From an uncultured Acidobacteriota bacterium (GTDB lineage: Bacteria; Acidobacteriota; Thermoanaerobaculia; UBA5066): a stretch of 52,547 nt of DNA. The DNA is taken from positions 1 through 52,547 of the forward strand of contig CAIMWE010000051.1 of the NCBI GenBank assembly GCA_903845115.1, read 5' to 3'. Every line of letters begins with the position of its first letter. Position 1 is the stretch's first letter. Below, piece after piece: positions 1 through 8,905 of the stretch. The position numbers and the translations under genes were made by a program. The notes under the pieces are model-generated. The model saw only the letters and a list, made by a program, of their open reading frames with translations. It was not told where the DNA came from and did not search any database.

Positions 1-192
1 AAGCGTGCCTGTCGGGAGGGGAGGCCTGCAAGCAGGTGGCTCCTCCCGAGGTCACCACCCTTCCGGCGGTCCTCTCTCCCGGGCTGCCGGAGTCCGCCCG
101 CTGACGGGAGGGGAGAGCCGGTTCCATCGAGCCGCCGGGGCGCCGGGCCGCAAGGTCCGGCGCCCACTTCCCGATATCCTTCGGCCTTTTTC
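1..192. other. Structured GC-rich noncoding stretch, unassigned
   Basis: No convincing gene lies between the window edge and uvrB. The sequence is unusually foldable. Positions 14-47 can form a long hairpin (GGGAGG pairing with CCTCCC, with an inner CCTGC/GCAGG stem). Positions 138-149 pair with 154-165 in a 12-bp stem (one G-T pair) closed by a GCAA tetraloop. CGGGAGGGGAG occurs twice, near 13 and 105, and both copies could compete for the CTCTCTCCCG near 75. A T5 run at 187-191 follows on the plus strand. This could be the 3' part of a structured RNA on the plus strand, or just intergenic hairpins downstream of uvrB. I found no RNase P, tmRNA, SRP or known riboswitch signature. Confidence 0.4.
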
Positions 193-237
193 AGCGGGGC
201 GCGGCCGCGAGCTTCTCGGGCCCGCTCACGCCACGGC

Positions 238-2223
238 CTACCTGAAGACCTGGAGCGACCGGAGCTCCTTCAGCTGGTCGCGGAGCTTTGCCGCCACCTC
301 GAACTCGAGGTCCTTGGCGGCGGCCCGCATCTCCTTCTCGAGCGAGGCGATCTCCTCCGCCAGGGGCCTCTCGGCCACCATCGTCCGGCGCCGGGAGAGG
401 GAAGCGGGCTCGGCATAGTCGAGATCGGACATCCGGACGAGCGGGGAGTCGAGGGCCTTCACGATCGACTCGGGGACGATCCCGTGCTCCTCGTTGTAGG
501 CGGCCTGGACCTTGCGGCGGCGCGCGGTCTCGCTGATCGCCTTCCGCATCGAGTCGGTCACCACGTCGCCGTAGAAGATGACCTCTCCCCGCAGGTTCCG
601 GGCTGCCCTGCCGGCCGTCTGGATCAGCGAGGTCCCCGACCGGAGGAACCCCTCCTTGTCGGCGTCGAGGACGGCGACGAGCGAGACCTCGGGGAGGTCC
701 AGCCCCTCCCGGAGGAGGTTGATCCCCACCAGGACGTCGAAGGTCCCCTTCCGGAACTCCCCGATGATCTGGACCCGTTCGAGCGTCTCGATGTCCGAGT
801 GGAGGTACCGGACGCGGACGCCGAGGTCGAGGAGGTAGTTCGTCAGGTCCTCGGCCATCCGCTTGGTGAGCGTCGTCACGAGGACCCGCTCCCCCTTCGC
901 CGAGCGCTCGCGGATCCGGCCGAGAAGGTCGTCGACCTGTCCCTTCACGGGCCGGACGACGATCGGCGGGTCGAGGAGCCCGGTCGGCCGGATCACCTGC
1001 TCCACGACCTCCCCGCCGGCCGCCTCCAGCTCGTACGCGGCGGGCGTCGCCGAGACGTAGATCCGCTGGCCGACCCGCTCGAGCCACTCCTCGAACTTCA
1101 GCGGGCGGTTGTCGAGAGCCGAGGGGAGGCGGAACCCGAACTCCACCAGGGTCTTCTTCCGGGCCTGGTCGCCGTTGTACATCGCCCGGACCTGGGGGAT
1201 CGTCTGGTGGCTCTCGTCGATGATCGTGACGAAGTCCGACGGAAAGTAGTCGAGGAGCGTCGGCGGGGGCTCTCCCTGGCTCCGGCCGGAGAGGTGCCGC
1301 GAGTAGTTCTCGATCCCCGAGCAGTAGCCCACCTCCTTGATCATCTCCAGGTCGAACCGCGTCCGCTGCTCGATCCGCTGCGCCTCGAGGAGCTTGTTCT
1401 GCCCTTCCAGCTCGGCGACCCGCGTCACCAGCTCGGCCTCGATCGAGCCGAGCGCCCTCTGCCGGACCTCCTCCGGCGTGACGTAGTGCGATTTCGGGTA
1501 GAGGTCGAACTTCGCGATCGTCTCGGTCCGCCTCCCGGTCACGACCTCGAAGCGGCTGATCCTCTCGATCTCGTCGCCGAAGAACTCGACCCGGAGGCCG
1601 GTCTCCTCGTACGACGGCACGACCTCGAGGAGGTCCCCGCGGACCCGGAACTTCCCTCTCTCCAGGTCGAGATTCGTCCTTTCGTACTGGGCGTCCACCA
1701 GCCGGCGGAGGTACCAGGTCATCCCGAAGTGGGCGCCCGTCTCGAAGGTCACGGCCATCTTCCCGAACGACTCCGGGCTCCCCAGCCCGTAGATGCACGA
1801 CACCGACGCGACGATCACGACGTCCCGGCGCTCGAACAGCGCCGTGGTCGCCGAGATCCGCATCTTGTCGATCTCCTCGTTCACCTGCGTTTCCTTCTCG
1901 ATGTAGGTGTCCGACTGGGGGACGTACGCCTCCGGCTGGTAGTAGTCGTAGTAGGAGACGAAGTACTCGACCCGGTTCTCCGGGAAGAACGCGCGAAACT
2001 CCTGGTAGAGCTGGGCGGCCAGGGTCTTGTTGTGCGAGAGGACGAGCGTCGGGCGGTTCACCGCCTCGATCACCTTCGCCATCGTGAAGGTCTTGCCGGA
2101 CCCGGTCACGCCGAGCAGCACCTGGTGGGCCTGGCCGTCCCGGAGCCCCCTGGTCAGCGCTTCGATCGCCTGCGGCTGGTCTCCCTGCGGCGAGAACGGG
2201 GAGACGACCTTCAGATCCGGCAC
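238..2223 (-). CDS. uvrB: UvrABC system protein B (UvrB)
   Basis: This is the damage-verifying helicase-like subunit of nucleotide excision repair, which is loaded by UvrA and recruits UvrC. The 661 residues match the family length. Visible motifs in order are Walker A GVTGSGKT (about residue 40), the DNA-strand-separating beta-hairpin with [12 protein letters not shown], the DEAH-type box IDESH, the C-terminal helicase motif QTAGRAARN, and a C-terminal UVR domain (about 620-655) used for UvrC contact. The GTG start is the one that begins the conserved N-terminus; a G-rich Shine-Dalgarno lies just upstream. The 140-residue membrane protein gene precedes it by 12 bases on the same strand, so co-transcription is likely. 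Confidence 0.97.
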   Translation of the reverse strand: MPDLKVVSPFSPQGDQPQAIEALTRGLRDGQAHQVLLGVTGSGKTFTMAKVIEAVNRPTLVLSHNKTLAAQLYQEFRAFFPENRVEYFVSYYDYYQPEAYVPQSDTYIEKETQVNEEIDKMRISATTALFERRDVVIVASVSCIYGLGSPESFGKMAVTFETGAHFGMTWYLRRLVDAQYERTNLDLERGKFRVRGDLLEVVPSYEETGLRVEFFGDEIERISRFEVVTGRRTETIAKFDLYPKSHYVTPEEVRQRALGSIEAELVTRVAELEGQNKLLEAQRIEQRTRFDLEMIKEVGYCSGIENYSRHLSGRSQGEPPPTLLDYFPSDFVTIIDESHQTIPQVRAMYNGDQARKKTLVEFGFRLPSALDNRPLKFEEWLERVGQRIYVSATPAAYELEAAGGEVVEQVIRPTGLLDPPIVVRPVKGQVDDLLGRIRERSAKGERVLVTTLTKRMAEDLTNYLLDLGVRVRYLHSDIETLERVQIIGEFRKGTFDVLVGINLLREGLDLPEVSLVAVLDADKEGFLRSGTSLIQTAGRAARNLRGEVIFYGDVVTDSMRKAISETARRRKVQAAYNEEHGIVPESIVKALDSPLVRMSDLDYAEPASLSRRRTMVAERPLAEEIASLEKEMRAAAKDLEFEVAAKLRDQLKELRSLQVFR

Positions 2224-2235
2224 GGGACCCCCCGG

Positions 2236-2658
2236 TCAGGGTCCTTTCTTCGGGCCGGCCGCGAACGTGAGGGCCTGCAGCTCCTCCGGGGTGATCCTCC
2301 CGTCGGCCATGGCCTCGACGACCTTCTTCTGGAAGTCCCGGATCTCCTCCGGTGACACCTTTCCGCTCCTGGCCCGGTCCACGAACCCGCCGTACGCGTC
2401 CCGGAACGCCTGCTTCTCGGCCGCGGTCACGTCCGGGGCGCTCCCCTCCATCACCTGGTCCTCCACGCGGGCGAGCGCCCACCCCAGGATCGACCTCGCC
2501 TTCATTCCGAGGACGACGAGAGCCACGATCAGGACGGCCGAGAGGAAGGTACACCCGACGAGGCCCCACTTCAGGACGCCCGACCTCCCTGCCGCCTCCG
2601 CAACCGGTGGCCGGGGAATGGTCGGGTCCGGGATGCCGGAGTCCTGTCCGAACGTCAT
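2236..2658 (-). CDS. Small single-pass membrane protein, unknown function
   Basis: I do not recognise a named family. The 140-residue product has a Pro-rich N-terminal segment, one clear transmembrane helix at about residues 30-52, and a charged C-terminal region. That region resembles an EF-hand-like or bacterial-SHORT-like helical pair (VSPEEIRDFQKKVVEAMADG, then ITPEEL). Topology is probably N-in with the helical domain outside. It sits 12 bases upstream of uvrB on the same strand and is divergent from the penicillin-binding protein gene, so it probably shares a promoter region with the latter. Codon use is like its neighbours. Confidence 0.75.
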   Translation of the reverse strand: MTFGQDSGIPDPTIPRPPVAEAAGRSGVLKWGLVGCTFLSAVLIVALVVLGMKARSILGWALARVEDQVMEGSAPDVTAAEKQAFRDAYGGFVDRARSGKVSPEEIRDFQKKVVEAMADGRITPEELQALTFAAGPKKGP

Positions 2659-2751
2659 CGGGATCTCCTTTTCGCCTGCCGCCCGGCGAGGTCCCGAGGA
2701 CGATAGCCGACACGGCGCGGGGCATCAACGGCGCGTGCGAGAATCGGGGTC

Positions 2752-5178
2752 GTGCATGGCCGCCGTGCAGCCGCAGTCCTGGTCCTCCTCCTTCCCATCG
2801 CGCTGACGGCCGGCCTCGGGGTGGCCGCGGGCTACACGATGTCCCGCCTCATCCAGGTCCCCAGGGTCTCCGAGCTGGCCTCGTACCGGCCCGACATCGT
2901 GACGGAGATCCGGGGCGTGGGAGGCACGACGGTCGCCCGGTACGCGATCGAGCGCCGCTTCCTGGTGAACAGGACCCAGATCCCGGACGTGATGGTGAAG
3001 GCCGTCCTCGCCGCCGAGGACGCCCGGTTCTACGAGCACGGCGGGATCGACATCATCCGGATCGGCGGGGCGGCGCTGAAAGACCTGGCGACCCGGCGCC
3101 TCGCCCAGGGTGCGTCCACGCTGACGCAGCAGCTGGCCCGCTCCGTGTTCCTCTCCCCGGAGAAGTCGTTCCTCCGGAAGATCAACGAGGTCTTCCTGAC
3201 GATCGAGATCGAGAAGAGCTACTCGAAGGACCAGATCCTGACGATGTACCTCAACCAGATCTACTTCGGACACGGGAACTACGGCGTCGAAGCGGCCGCA
3301 ACCTGGTATTTCGGGCACCCGGCCAAGCAGCTGACCCTGCCGGAGGCCGCCCTCCTGGCCGGACTGATCCAGCGGCCGGAGTACTACTCTCCCCTGCGCA
3401 ATCCCGATTCGGCCCGCCAGCGCCGCGACCTGGTCCTCCGGCGGATGGCCGAGGAACGTTACATCGATGCTGGAGCCCGCGCCCAGGCCTCGGCCGCGCC
3501 CGTCGTCCTGGCCCGCGCGAGCCACGAGTCGAACGTCGGCCCCTACTTCTGCGAGGAGGTCCGCCAGTACCTCGAGAAGAAGTACGGGAACCGAGGCCTC
3601 TACCGCCAGGGCCTCCGCGTCGACTCGACGCTCGACCCGAAGATCGAGGAGTGGGCGGAGGAGGCGCTCCGCTGGGGCCTCCGGAAGCAGGACCGCCGTT
3701 CCGCGTTCAGGAAGCCGAGGAACATCGTGGACGAAGGGGTCGATCCGGACAGCTACCGGGACCCCTCGTGGGACGAGCGCTCCGGCGAAGGGAAAGGGCC
3801 CGGCGTGGAGGTCGCGGTCGTCCTTTCGACCTCCAGGAGCGCGGCCGAGCTCCGGGTGGGCCGGAAGACGTTCTCGCTCCCCGCGAGCGCGTTCCGCTGG
3901 ACCCGGGCCGAGAGCCCCGCGAAGGCCGTCCGGCGCGGCGACCTCGTCCTGATCGAGACGGCCGAGGCCGAGGACGGGAAGAAGGAGACCTTCATCTCCC
4001 AGGATCCGCAGGTCGAGGGGGCGGTCGTCGTCCTGGAGAACGGCACGGGAGCGGTGCGGGCGCTCGCGGGCGGGTACGATTTCAACCGCTCCAAGTTCGA
4101 CCGGGCCGTGCAGGCGGTGCGCCAGGTGGGGTCGTCCTTCAAGCCGTTCGTCTACCTGACCGCCCTCGAGGAGGGATACACCCCGGCAGACACCATCCTC
4201 GACGCTCCGATCTCCATCGTGATCGATCCGCGCCAGCCGCCGTACCAGCCCCAGAACTACTACAAGAAGTACAACGGCATCGTCACCTACCAGGCCGCCC
4301 TCGAGCAGTCGATCAACGTGCCGGCCGTCCGCGTGGACCTCCTCGTCGGCACGAGAAGGGTGATCGAGACGGCCCGGAGGCTCGGGGTGCGGCAGAACCT
4401 CCTCGCCTACCCCTCGCTGGCGCTGGGAGCCTTCGAGGTCACCCCGATGGAGATGACGGCGGCGTATTCCGTCTTCGCCAGCCAGGGCCTTCTCTTCGCC
4501 CCGCGTCTCGTCGAGCGGGTGAGGGACGCGGACGGCGTCCTCCTGGAGGAGAATGTCGCCGAGGCCAAGGAAGCGACGACCCCGGGGGCCGCGTACGTGA
4601 TGCTGGCGATGCTGAGGGGCGTGACGCAGCGCGGGACTGGCGCCGCGGCCGCCTCCCTCAAGCTCCCCCTCGCCGGAAAGACCGGGACCACCAACGACTA
4701 CACCGACGCGTGGTTCGTCGGGATGACCCCCAGGTACACGATCGGCGTCTGGGTGGGCCACGACGCGAAGAAGACCCTGGGGCCCAAGTCGACGGGAGCG
4801 GAGACCGCCCTTCCGATCTGGATGAGAATCGTCCGGAAGATGAAAGGGGCCGGCCTCGTCCACGAGACCGACGACTACGACGTCCCGCCCGGGGTCATCT
4901 TCGTCCCGATCGACCTGAGGACCGGCTACCGGGCCACGCCGTCCTGCAGCAAACCGGTCCTGATGGCCTTCCTCAAGGGGACCGAGCCGACGGAACTGTG
5001 CGGGGAACGCCCCCACACGGTCTCGAACCTCCCCGGGTACCTTCAGAAGGCCGTGTACGTCCCCCGGGCCGGCGAGCCGAAGGGGGACCGGGTGGAGCTT
5101 CCCGGTCTTCCGCCTCCGCCTCCCGGGCAGTTCCCGCCTCCGGCCAAGTCGTCGGCCGAAGGCGGGCCTCCCGGCTGA
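2752..5178 (+). CDS. mrcA: Class A penicillin-binding protein (PBP1A-type)
   Basis: This is a bifunctional peptidoglycan synthase that polymerises glycan strands and cross-links peptides at the outer face of the inner membrane. An N-terminal membrane anchor (about residues 7-28) is followed by a GT51 glycosyltransferase domain with the catalytic EDARFYEHGG (E89) and QGASTLTQQL. The transpeptidase domain has SSFK as the SxxK nucleophile near residue 461, SIN as the SxN motif, and KTGTTNDYTDAWF as the KTG motif. The Pro-rich C-terminus is probably disordered. The GTG start at 2752 places a short basic cytoplasmic tail before the anchor. The gene is convergent with rplI, with only four bases between the stop codons. 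Confidence 0.95.
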   Translation: MHGRRAAAVLVLLLPIALTAGLGVAAGYTMSRLIQVPRVSELASYRPDIVTEIRGVGGTTVARYAIERRFLVNRTQIPDVMVKAVLAAEDARFYEHGGIDIIRIGGAALKDLATRRLAQGASTLTQQLARSVFLSPEKSFLRKINEVFLTIEIEKSYSKDQILTMYLNQIYFGHGNYGVEAAATWYFGHPAKQLTLPEAALLAGLIQRPEYYSPLRNPDSARQRRDLVLRRMAEERYIDAGARAQASAAPVVLARASHESNVGPYFCEEVRQYLEKKYGNRGLYRQGLRVDSTLDPKIEEWAEEALRWGLRKQDRRSAFRKPRNIVDEGVDPDSYRDPSWDERSGEGKGPGVEVAVVLSTSRSAAELRVGRKTFSLPASAFRWTRAESPAKAVRRGDLVLIETAEAEDGKKETFISQDPQVEGAVVVLENGTGAVRALAGGYDFNRSKFDRAVQAVRQVGSSFKPFVYLTALEEGYTPADTILDAPISIVIDPRQPPYQPQNYYKKYNGIVTYQAALEQSINVPAVRVDLLVGTRRVIETARRLGVRQNLLAYPSLALGAFEVTPMEMTAAYSVFASQGLLFAPRLVERVRDADGVLLEENVAEAKEATTPGAAYVMLAMLRGVTQRGTGAAAASLKLPLAGKTGTTNDYTDAWFVGMTPRYTIGVWVGHDAKKTLGPKSTGAETALPIWMRIVRKMKGAGLVHETDDYDVPPGVIFVPIDLRTGYRATPSCSKPVLMAFLKGTEPTELCGERPHTVSNLPGYLQKAVYVPRAGEPKGDRVELPGLPPPPPGQFPPPAKSSAEGGPPG

Positions 5179-5182
5179 AGGG

Positions 5183-5629
5183 TCAGTTGGAAGCCTGGAC
5201 CTCGACCGTCACGCCGACCGTGACGTCCCGGTGGAGCTTGACGTGGACCGTGTGCGTCCCGAGGCGCTTGATCGGCTCTTCGAGGTCGATCCGGCGCTTG
5301 TCGACCGTGACCCCCTTGGCGGCCAGTGCGTCCGCCAGCTCGGACGACGTGACCGACCCGTAGAGGGTGTCGTGCTCGCCGGCCTTCTTCCGGAGGACCA
5401 GGGTGATCCCCTCCATCGCCCGCGCGACCTCCGACGCCTGGTCCTTTTCCTTGGCCACCTTCGCGTCGTAGCGGAGCTTCTGCTGCTCGAGCTTCTTCTT
5501 GTTCCCTTCGGTCGCGGGAAGGGCCAGGTCCTTGGGAAGGAGGAAGTTGCGGGCATATCCCGCGGCCACGGTCACGGTTTCGCCGCGGTGGCCCAGTCCC
5601 TTGATTTCGTCTGTCAGGATGACTTTCAT
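5183..5629 (-). CDS. rplI: 50S ribosomal protein L9
   Basis: bL9 binds 23S rRNA at the base of the L1 stalk and helps maintain reading frame. The N-terminal rRNA-binding domain begins MKVILTDEIKGLGHRGETV and carries the AAGYARNFLLPK loop. A long charged connecting helix (about residues 40-75) leads to the C-terminal globular domain ending in VEVQASN. At 148 residues it has the usual size. It is the last gene of the rpsF-rpsR-DUF2232-rplI ribosomal cluster, 58 bases after the DUF2232-like gene, a common bacterial arrangement. Confidence 0.96.
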   Translation of the reverse strand: MKVILTDEIKGLGHRGETVTVAAGYARNFLLPKDLALPATEGNKKKLEQQKLRYDAKVAKEKDQASEVARAMEGITLVLRKKAGEHDTLYGSVTSSELADALAAKGVTVDKRRIDLEEPIKRLGTHTVHVKLHRDVTVGVTVEVQASN

Positions 5630-5687
5630 CTGGGGTCCCCTTTTTCAATACCGTCCGGGGCCGCGCCGGCCCCGACTCATTCTCATT

Positions 5688-6620
5688 TCAGGTTGAACGG
5701 CCGCTACCATCCGGCCCGGCCGGATTGAGAAAGCGCTCCCGGAACCCGATGAACTCGTCGAAGAGACCGCCGAGAGCGACGAAGACCGGAACCGGCATCT
5801 GGAGGACGAGCGCCCAGACGAGAGCACGCCCGATGAGGCCGATTCCGCCCCGATCGAGAAACGCGCGGATTATGGCGAGGCCGCGGAGGAAAAACAAGGC
5901 GCACACGGGAAGGAGCAGGTCGACGGCCGCCTCCCGGACAGCCTCCGGACCCACTCCGGCGAGAAGGCCGGCGGCCACGAAGACGATCACGGCGGCCAGC
6001 GGAGTCCGGTATTCGGTAAAACTGGCCGCGGACACGCCCCAGCCCGGGACCCCCGCCATCCTTCCCACGGGATACGTCACGAGAGCGCCGTAGAGAAACG
6101 AGGAGAGGAGGACGAGCCCCGGCAGCTGGTGCCGGACCACCCAGGTCGTCGCCTCGAAGAGCCCCTGCAGCGCCGCCACCGAGGCGTCGTTGAGGCCCGA
6201 CGTCCGGTAGAAGACGAGCAGCTCGGGAAGGGTGGAGTCCAGCCGCCCCGCGAGCACCTCGCCGGCGCCCTGGCCGGTCGCCAGGCCGATCCCGAGGAGG
6301 CCGGCGAGGCCCGCGGCTCCCGCCACCGCTCCGACCACGATCGACACGAGGTCGAGCCGGCGCCCGTCCCGGGCCGAGGCCAGGAGGGCGAGCGCCGGAA
6401 GGGCGGCCGAGACGAGGACGAGCGCCGGCGCGAGGACGCTCCCGGTGGCGCCTCCCAGCATCCCGAAGAGAAGCGCGAACGGGACGCTGAGGGCGCACAG
6501 CAGGACCGCGCCGGCCCCGCTCCCCCTCAGCGCCGCGCCGGTCCTGGCCAGCCGGGCCGCCGCGAGCGGCATCAGGACCGGCCCGGCGACCGGGAAGAGC
6601 AGCGACACGGCGGCCGACAA
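5688..6620 (-). CDS. DUF2232 (YybS-like) polytopic membrane protein
   Basis: This is a roughly 310-residue hydrophobic protein with about eight predicted membrane segments, ending in a short basic/polar tail. Its position between rpsR and rplI is the classic place for DUF2232/YybS proteins, whose biochemical role is not established. I rely on context plus topology rather than a sharp motif. The start is uncertain: TTG at 6620 gives an N-terminus inside the first hydrophobic segment, and the open frame continues upstream with hydrophobic codons towards the rpsR stop, so a TTG or CTG start up to 20-30 residues earlier is possible. Confidence 0.7.
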   Translation of the reverse strand: MSAAVSLLFPVAGPVLMPLAAARLARTGAALRGSGAGAVLLCALSVPFALLFGMLGGATGSVLAPALVLVSAALPALALLASARDGRRLDLVSIVVGAVAGAAGLAGLLGIGLATGQGAGEVLAGRLDSTLPELLVFYRTSGLNDASVAALQGLFEATTWVVRHQLPGLVLLSSFLYGALVTYPVGRMAGVPGWGVSAASFTEYRTPLAAVIVFVAAGLLAGVGPEAVREAAVDLLLPVCALFFLRGLAIIRAFLDRGGIGLIGRALVWALVLQMPVPVFVALGGLFDEFIGFRERFLNPAGPDGSGRST

Positions 6621-6708
6621 ACCCGCCGAAACGGGGCTCAGGACGAGCGTCAGGCCGAGACGGAGAGACCGCCGGGGCAGCGCGGGAGGCGGAAGGGGCG
6701 CCGGACTG

Positions 6709-6963
6709 CTAATCGGCCACGTACGGGAGCAGAGCCAGGTACCGCGCCCTCTTGATCGCCGTCGCGAGTTTCCGCTGGTAGAAGGCCGAGGTCCCGCTGA
6801 TCCGGCGGGGCAGGATCTTGGCCCGCTCGGGGACGAAGCTCCCCAGCAGCTTGACGTCCTTGAAGTCGATGTACCCGATCTTCTCGACCGTGAACTTGCA
6901 GACCCGCTTGCGGCGGACGAAGAACTTCTTCTTGGCGGGCTTCCGCGCGGAATTCCCGTTCAT
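6709..6963 (-). CDS. rpsR: 30S ribosomal protein S18
   Basis: bS18 forms a heterodimer with bS6 on the 30S platform. The core is typical: [11 protein letters not shown] (the N-terminal Cys/basic motif), the [26 protein letters not shown] block, and the C-terminal [11 protein letters not shown]. Two upstream in-frame ATGs exist at the rpsF stop. I chose the ATG at 6963 because AAAGGA lies eight bases before it, which gives an 84-residue protein of normal size. It follows rpsF within 30 bases; no ssb gene lies between them, unlike in many bacteria. Confidence 0.96.
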   Translation of the reverse strand: MNGNSARKPAKKKFFVRRKRVCKFTVEKIGYIDFKDVKLLGSFVPERAKILPRRISGTSAFYQRKLATAIKRARYLALLPYVAD

Positions 6964-6990
6964 CGGACCGGATCCTTTCTTCATCATGGC

Positions 6991-7431
6991 CTACTCCTCG
7001 GCCTTCATGGCGTCCGGCGCGGGGGCTTCCGGAACGTGCTGGATCGGCGCGTGGGACATGCCTCCGTCGTACGAGGGGACGGGCCGCGGGGTCCGGACCT
7101 TGGTGTTCCGCGCCACCTTCTGGCCATGCTTCATCTCCTCGTCCACGCGGACGGTGAGGAAGCGGAGGATGCTCTCGGAGAGCCTCATCTTCCGCTGGAC
7201 CTCGGCGACGGCCTTGGCCTCGGCCCGGAAGAGGAAGTTGTGGTAGGTCGCGTCGTTCCGCTTCTTGATGACGTAGGCCAGCCGGCGGCGGCCCATCGAC
7301 TCGTCCTTGTCGATGGTCGCGCCCTGGTCGACGAGGAGCTTGCGGAAATCGTCCACGATGGCGGCGGTCTCCGCTTCGTCCTTTTCGGGGACGACGAGGA
7401 AGACGAGGTCGTACAGACGCTGAGAAGCCAA
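6991..7431 (-). CDS. rpsF: 30S ribosomal protein S6
   Basis: bS6 is the partner of bS18 on the 30S platform. The ferredoxin-like fold is evident from YDLVFLVVPEKDEAE at the N-terminus, GRRRLAYVIKKRNDATYHNFLFRAE in the middle and ILRFLTVRVDEEMK. The C-terminus (about 100-146) is an extended low-complexity tail. The frame stays open further upstream, but a strong AAGGAGG lies six bases before the TTG at 7429-7431. That start yields MASQRLYDLVFLVV, exactly where bS6 proteins begin, so I place the start at 7431 (146 residues). It leads the rpsF-rpsR-DUF2232-rplI unit. Confidence 0.95.
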   Translation of the reverse strand: MASQRLYDLVFLVVPEKDEAETAAIVDDFRKLLVDQGATIDKDESMGRRRLAYVIKKRNDATYHNFLFRAEAKAVAEVQRKMRLSESILRFLTVRVDEEMKHGQKVARNTKVRTPRPVPSYDGGMSHAPIQHVPEAPAPDAMKAEE

Positions 7432-7504
7432 GGGTTTCCTCCTTCTGGATCGCAGACGACTTCCGTCGAGCTGCGAGGCGCCGTCCTGTGACGGAGCCAA
7501 GGTT

Positions 7505-8098
7505 TCACTGAGCCGTCGGAGGGTCCTCCGGCGGACGATTGAACGTATTCATAGCTGTTTCCAGCCCAGAGGTCAAGAAAGAGATGACGGCGTCGCAGGC
7601 ATTTCCCACGGCGCCGTCGAAAAGGGACCGTTCCGCCTTGCCGAACCGGGCCAGGACATAGTCGGCAAGGTCTTCCGATTGAACGAGATGCGCCCCTGCC
7701 ACGCCCAGCCTCAGCCGCGGGAAGGCATTCGTCCCGAGGCAGTCGATGATGTTCTGGAGCCCCTTCTGCCCTCCGGACGACCCGGAGGCCCGGATCCGGA
7801 TCCGCCCGACCGGGAGCGCCGCGTCGTCCACCACGACCAGAAAACGCTCCAGGGGGATCTCGTAACGGTTAAGCAGTCCCTTGACCGACTCGCCCGAGCA
7901 GTTCATGAAAGTCTGGGGCTTGGCGAGGAGGACGGGGCTCTCGCCGACCCTGGTCCTGCCCGTGAGAGCGCGACAATCCAGGCGATCGACCCGGACGGCC
8001 CCTCCAGGAGCCGTCCGGGCGAGCGCGTCGATGACCTCGAAGCCGGCGTTGTGACGGGTCCCGGTGTACCTGTCGCCCGGGTTCCCGAGGCCGGCCAC
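7505..8098 (-). CDS. pth: Peptidyl-tRNA hydrolase
   Basis: Pth recycles peptidyl-tRNA released from stalled ribosomes by cleaving the ester bond. Family motifs are present: GLGNPGDRYTGTRHNAGF with the catalytic His of TRHN, FMNCSGESV with the substrate-binding Asn, VVVDDAALPVGRIRIR with the catalytic Asp, and SSGGQKGL where many homologues have GGHNGL. The GTG at 8098 has no Shine-Dalgarno and would truncate the first beta-strand. The codons just upstream read LFLV, as expected for that strand, and an ATA triplet at 8119 overlapping the rplY stop is preceded by AAGGAG at ideal spacing. The true start may therefore be ATA at 8119. Translational coupling to rplY is likely. Confidence 0.94.
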   Translation of the reverse strand: MAGLGNPGDRYTGTRHNAGFEVIDALARTAPGGAVRVDRLDCRALTGRTRVGESPVLLAKPQTFMNCSGESVKGLLNRYEIPLERFLVVVDDAALPVGRIRIRASGSSGGQKGLQNIIDCLGTNAFPRLRLGVAGAHLVQSEDLADYVLARFGKAERSLFDGAVGNACDAVISFLTSGLETAMNTFNRPPEDPPTAQ

Positions 8099-8115
8099 GA
8101 GGAAGAGGCCAGGAG

Positions 8116-8838
8116 TTATTTCTTCTCCTTCTTCTCGGGCTTGGCTGCCTTCCCGTCCGCGGCGGCCTCTTCTTCTTCCTTCTTGCCCTTCTTGATCACC
8201 TCGGGCTCCCCGGTCGTGGGAGCGACCTCGGTGGTGGTGGCGGCGACGGCGGCGACTTCCTCGGCCCTCGCGTACCCGACGTGGACGATGACGCGGTCAG
8301 GAGCCTCCAGGATCTTGACCTTGTCGCCGAGCGAGAGGTTCGAGACCCGGAACGAGTCGTGGACGTTCAAGCTGGTCACGTCGACGATGATCGAGGGCGG
8401 GATGTCCGCCGGGAGGCACTCGATGGCCAGCTCGTGGGTGACGACGTTGAGGACCCCGCCCTCGATCTTGACGCCGTTCGGAATGCCCGCGATCTCGACC
8501 GAGGCCTTCACGCGGAGCTTCCTATCGAGGAGGATGCGGACGAAGTCGACGTGGAGGAGGGACCGGGTGATCGGGTGGAGCGTCAGGTCGCGGATCATGA
8601 CGTGGCGCTTCTGGTCCGTCCCCTTCAGCTGGAGCTCGAAGATCGCGTTCTCGTGCAGCCCCTTCCGGAGCAGCGTGACGAGCGTCTTGCGCGGCACGAG
8701 GAGCGACATCGTGTCCATGGTCGCGCCTCCGCCGTAGAGCACGGCGGGGATCTGGTCGGACGCGCGGTACCTGTTCGACGCGTTCTTCCCGGTTTCTGAT
8801 CTCTTCTCGACTTCGACGATGACGTTTTCCTGGATCAT
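8116..8838 (-). CDS. rplY: 50S ribosomal protein L25, long Ctc form
   Basis: bL25/Ctc (TL5 type) binds 5S rRNA. It has an N-terminal L25 domain (residues 1-95, beginning MIQENVIVEVEKRSETGKN) followed by the Ctc beta domain (about 95-185, with GIPNGVKIEGGVLNVV and IECLPADIPPSI). A disordered Ala/Thr/Val then Lys/Glu-rich tail ends in KPEKKEKK. The start at 8838 has AAAGGA six bases upstream; an in-frame upstream extension lacks similarity to the family. The gene sits between prs and pth, the order also found in gamma-proteobacteria and Firmicutes-type ctc loci. Confidence 0.94.
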   Translation of the reverse strand: MIQENVIVEVEKRSETGKNASNRYRASDQIPAVLYGGGATMDTMSLLVPRKTLVTLLRKGLHENAIFELQLKGTDQKRHVMIRDLTLHPITRSLLHVDFVRILLDRKLRVKASVEIAGIPNGVKIEGGVLNVVTHELAIECLPADIPPSIIVDVTSLNVHDSFRVSNLSLGDKVKILEAPDRVIVHVGYARAEEVAAVAATTTEVAPTTGEPEVIKKGKKEEEEAAADGKAAKPEKKEKK

Positions 8839-8905
8839 GGTGTCCTTTCTCGAGGGCGGGCGGTCCCGGGAACATCCCGGGGCGCCCGGTCCGTTCAACG
8901 GGGGG

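Noticed and set aside
1-192. RNase P RNA, tmRNA, 6S or SRP RNA
   Set aside because: None of the hallmark motifs of these RNAs was found on either strand.
191-2728. An 845-codon open frame overlapping uvrB on the same strand
   Set aside because: Low-complexity Arg/Gly/Pro product typical of out-of-frame reading in GC-rich DNA; the uvrB frame carries all helicase motifs.
2725-5016. A 763-codon open frame opposite the penicillin-binding protein
   Set aside because: Antisense shadow without domains; the plus strand encodes an intact class A PBP.
6964-6990. ssb gene between rpsF and rpsR
   Set aside because: Only 27 bases separate the two genes; ssb must be elsewhere.
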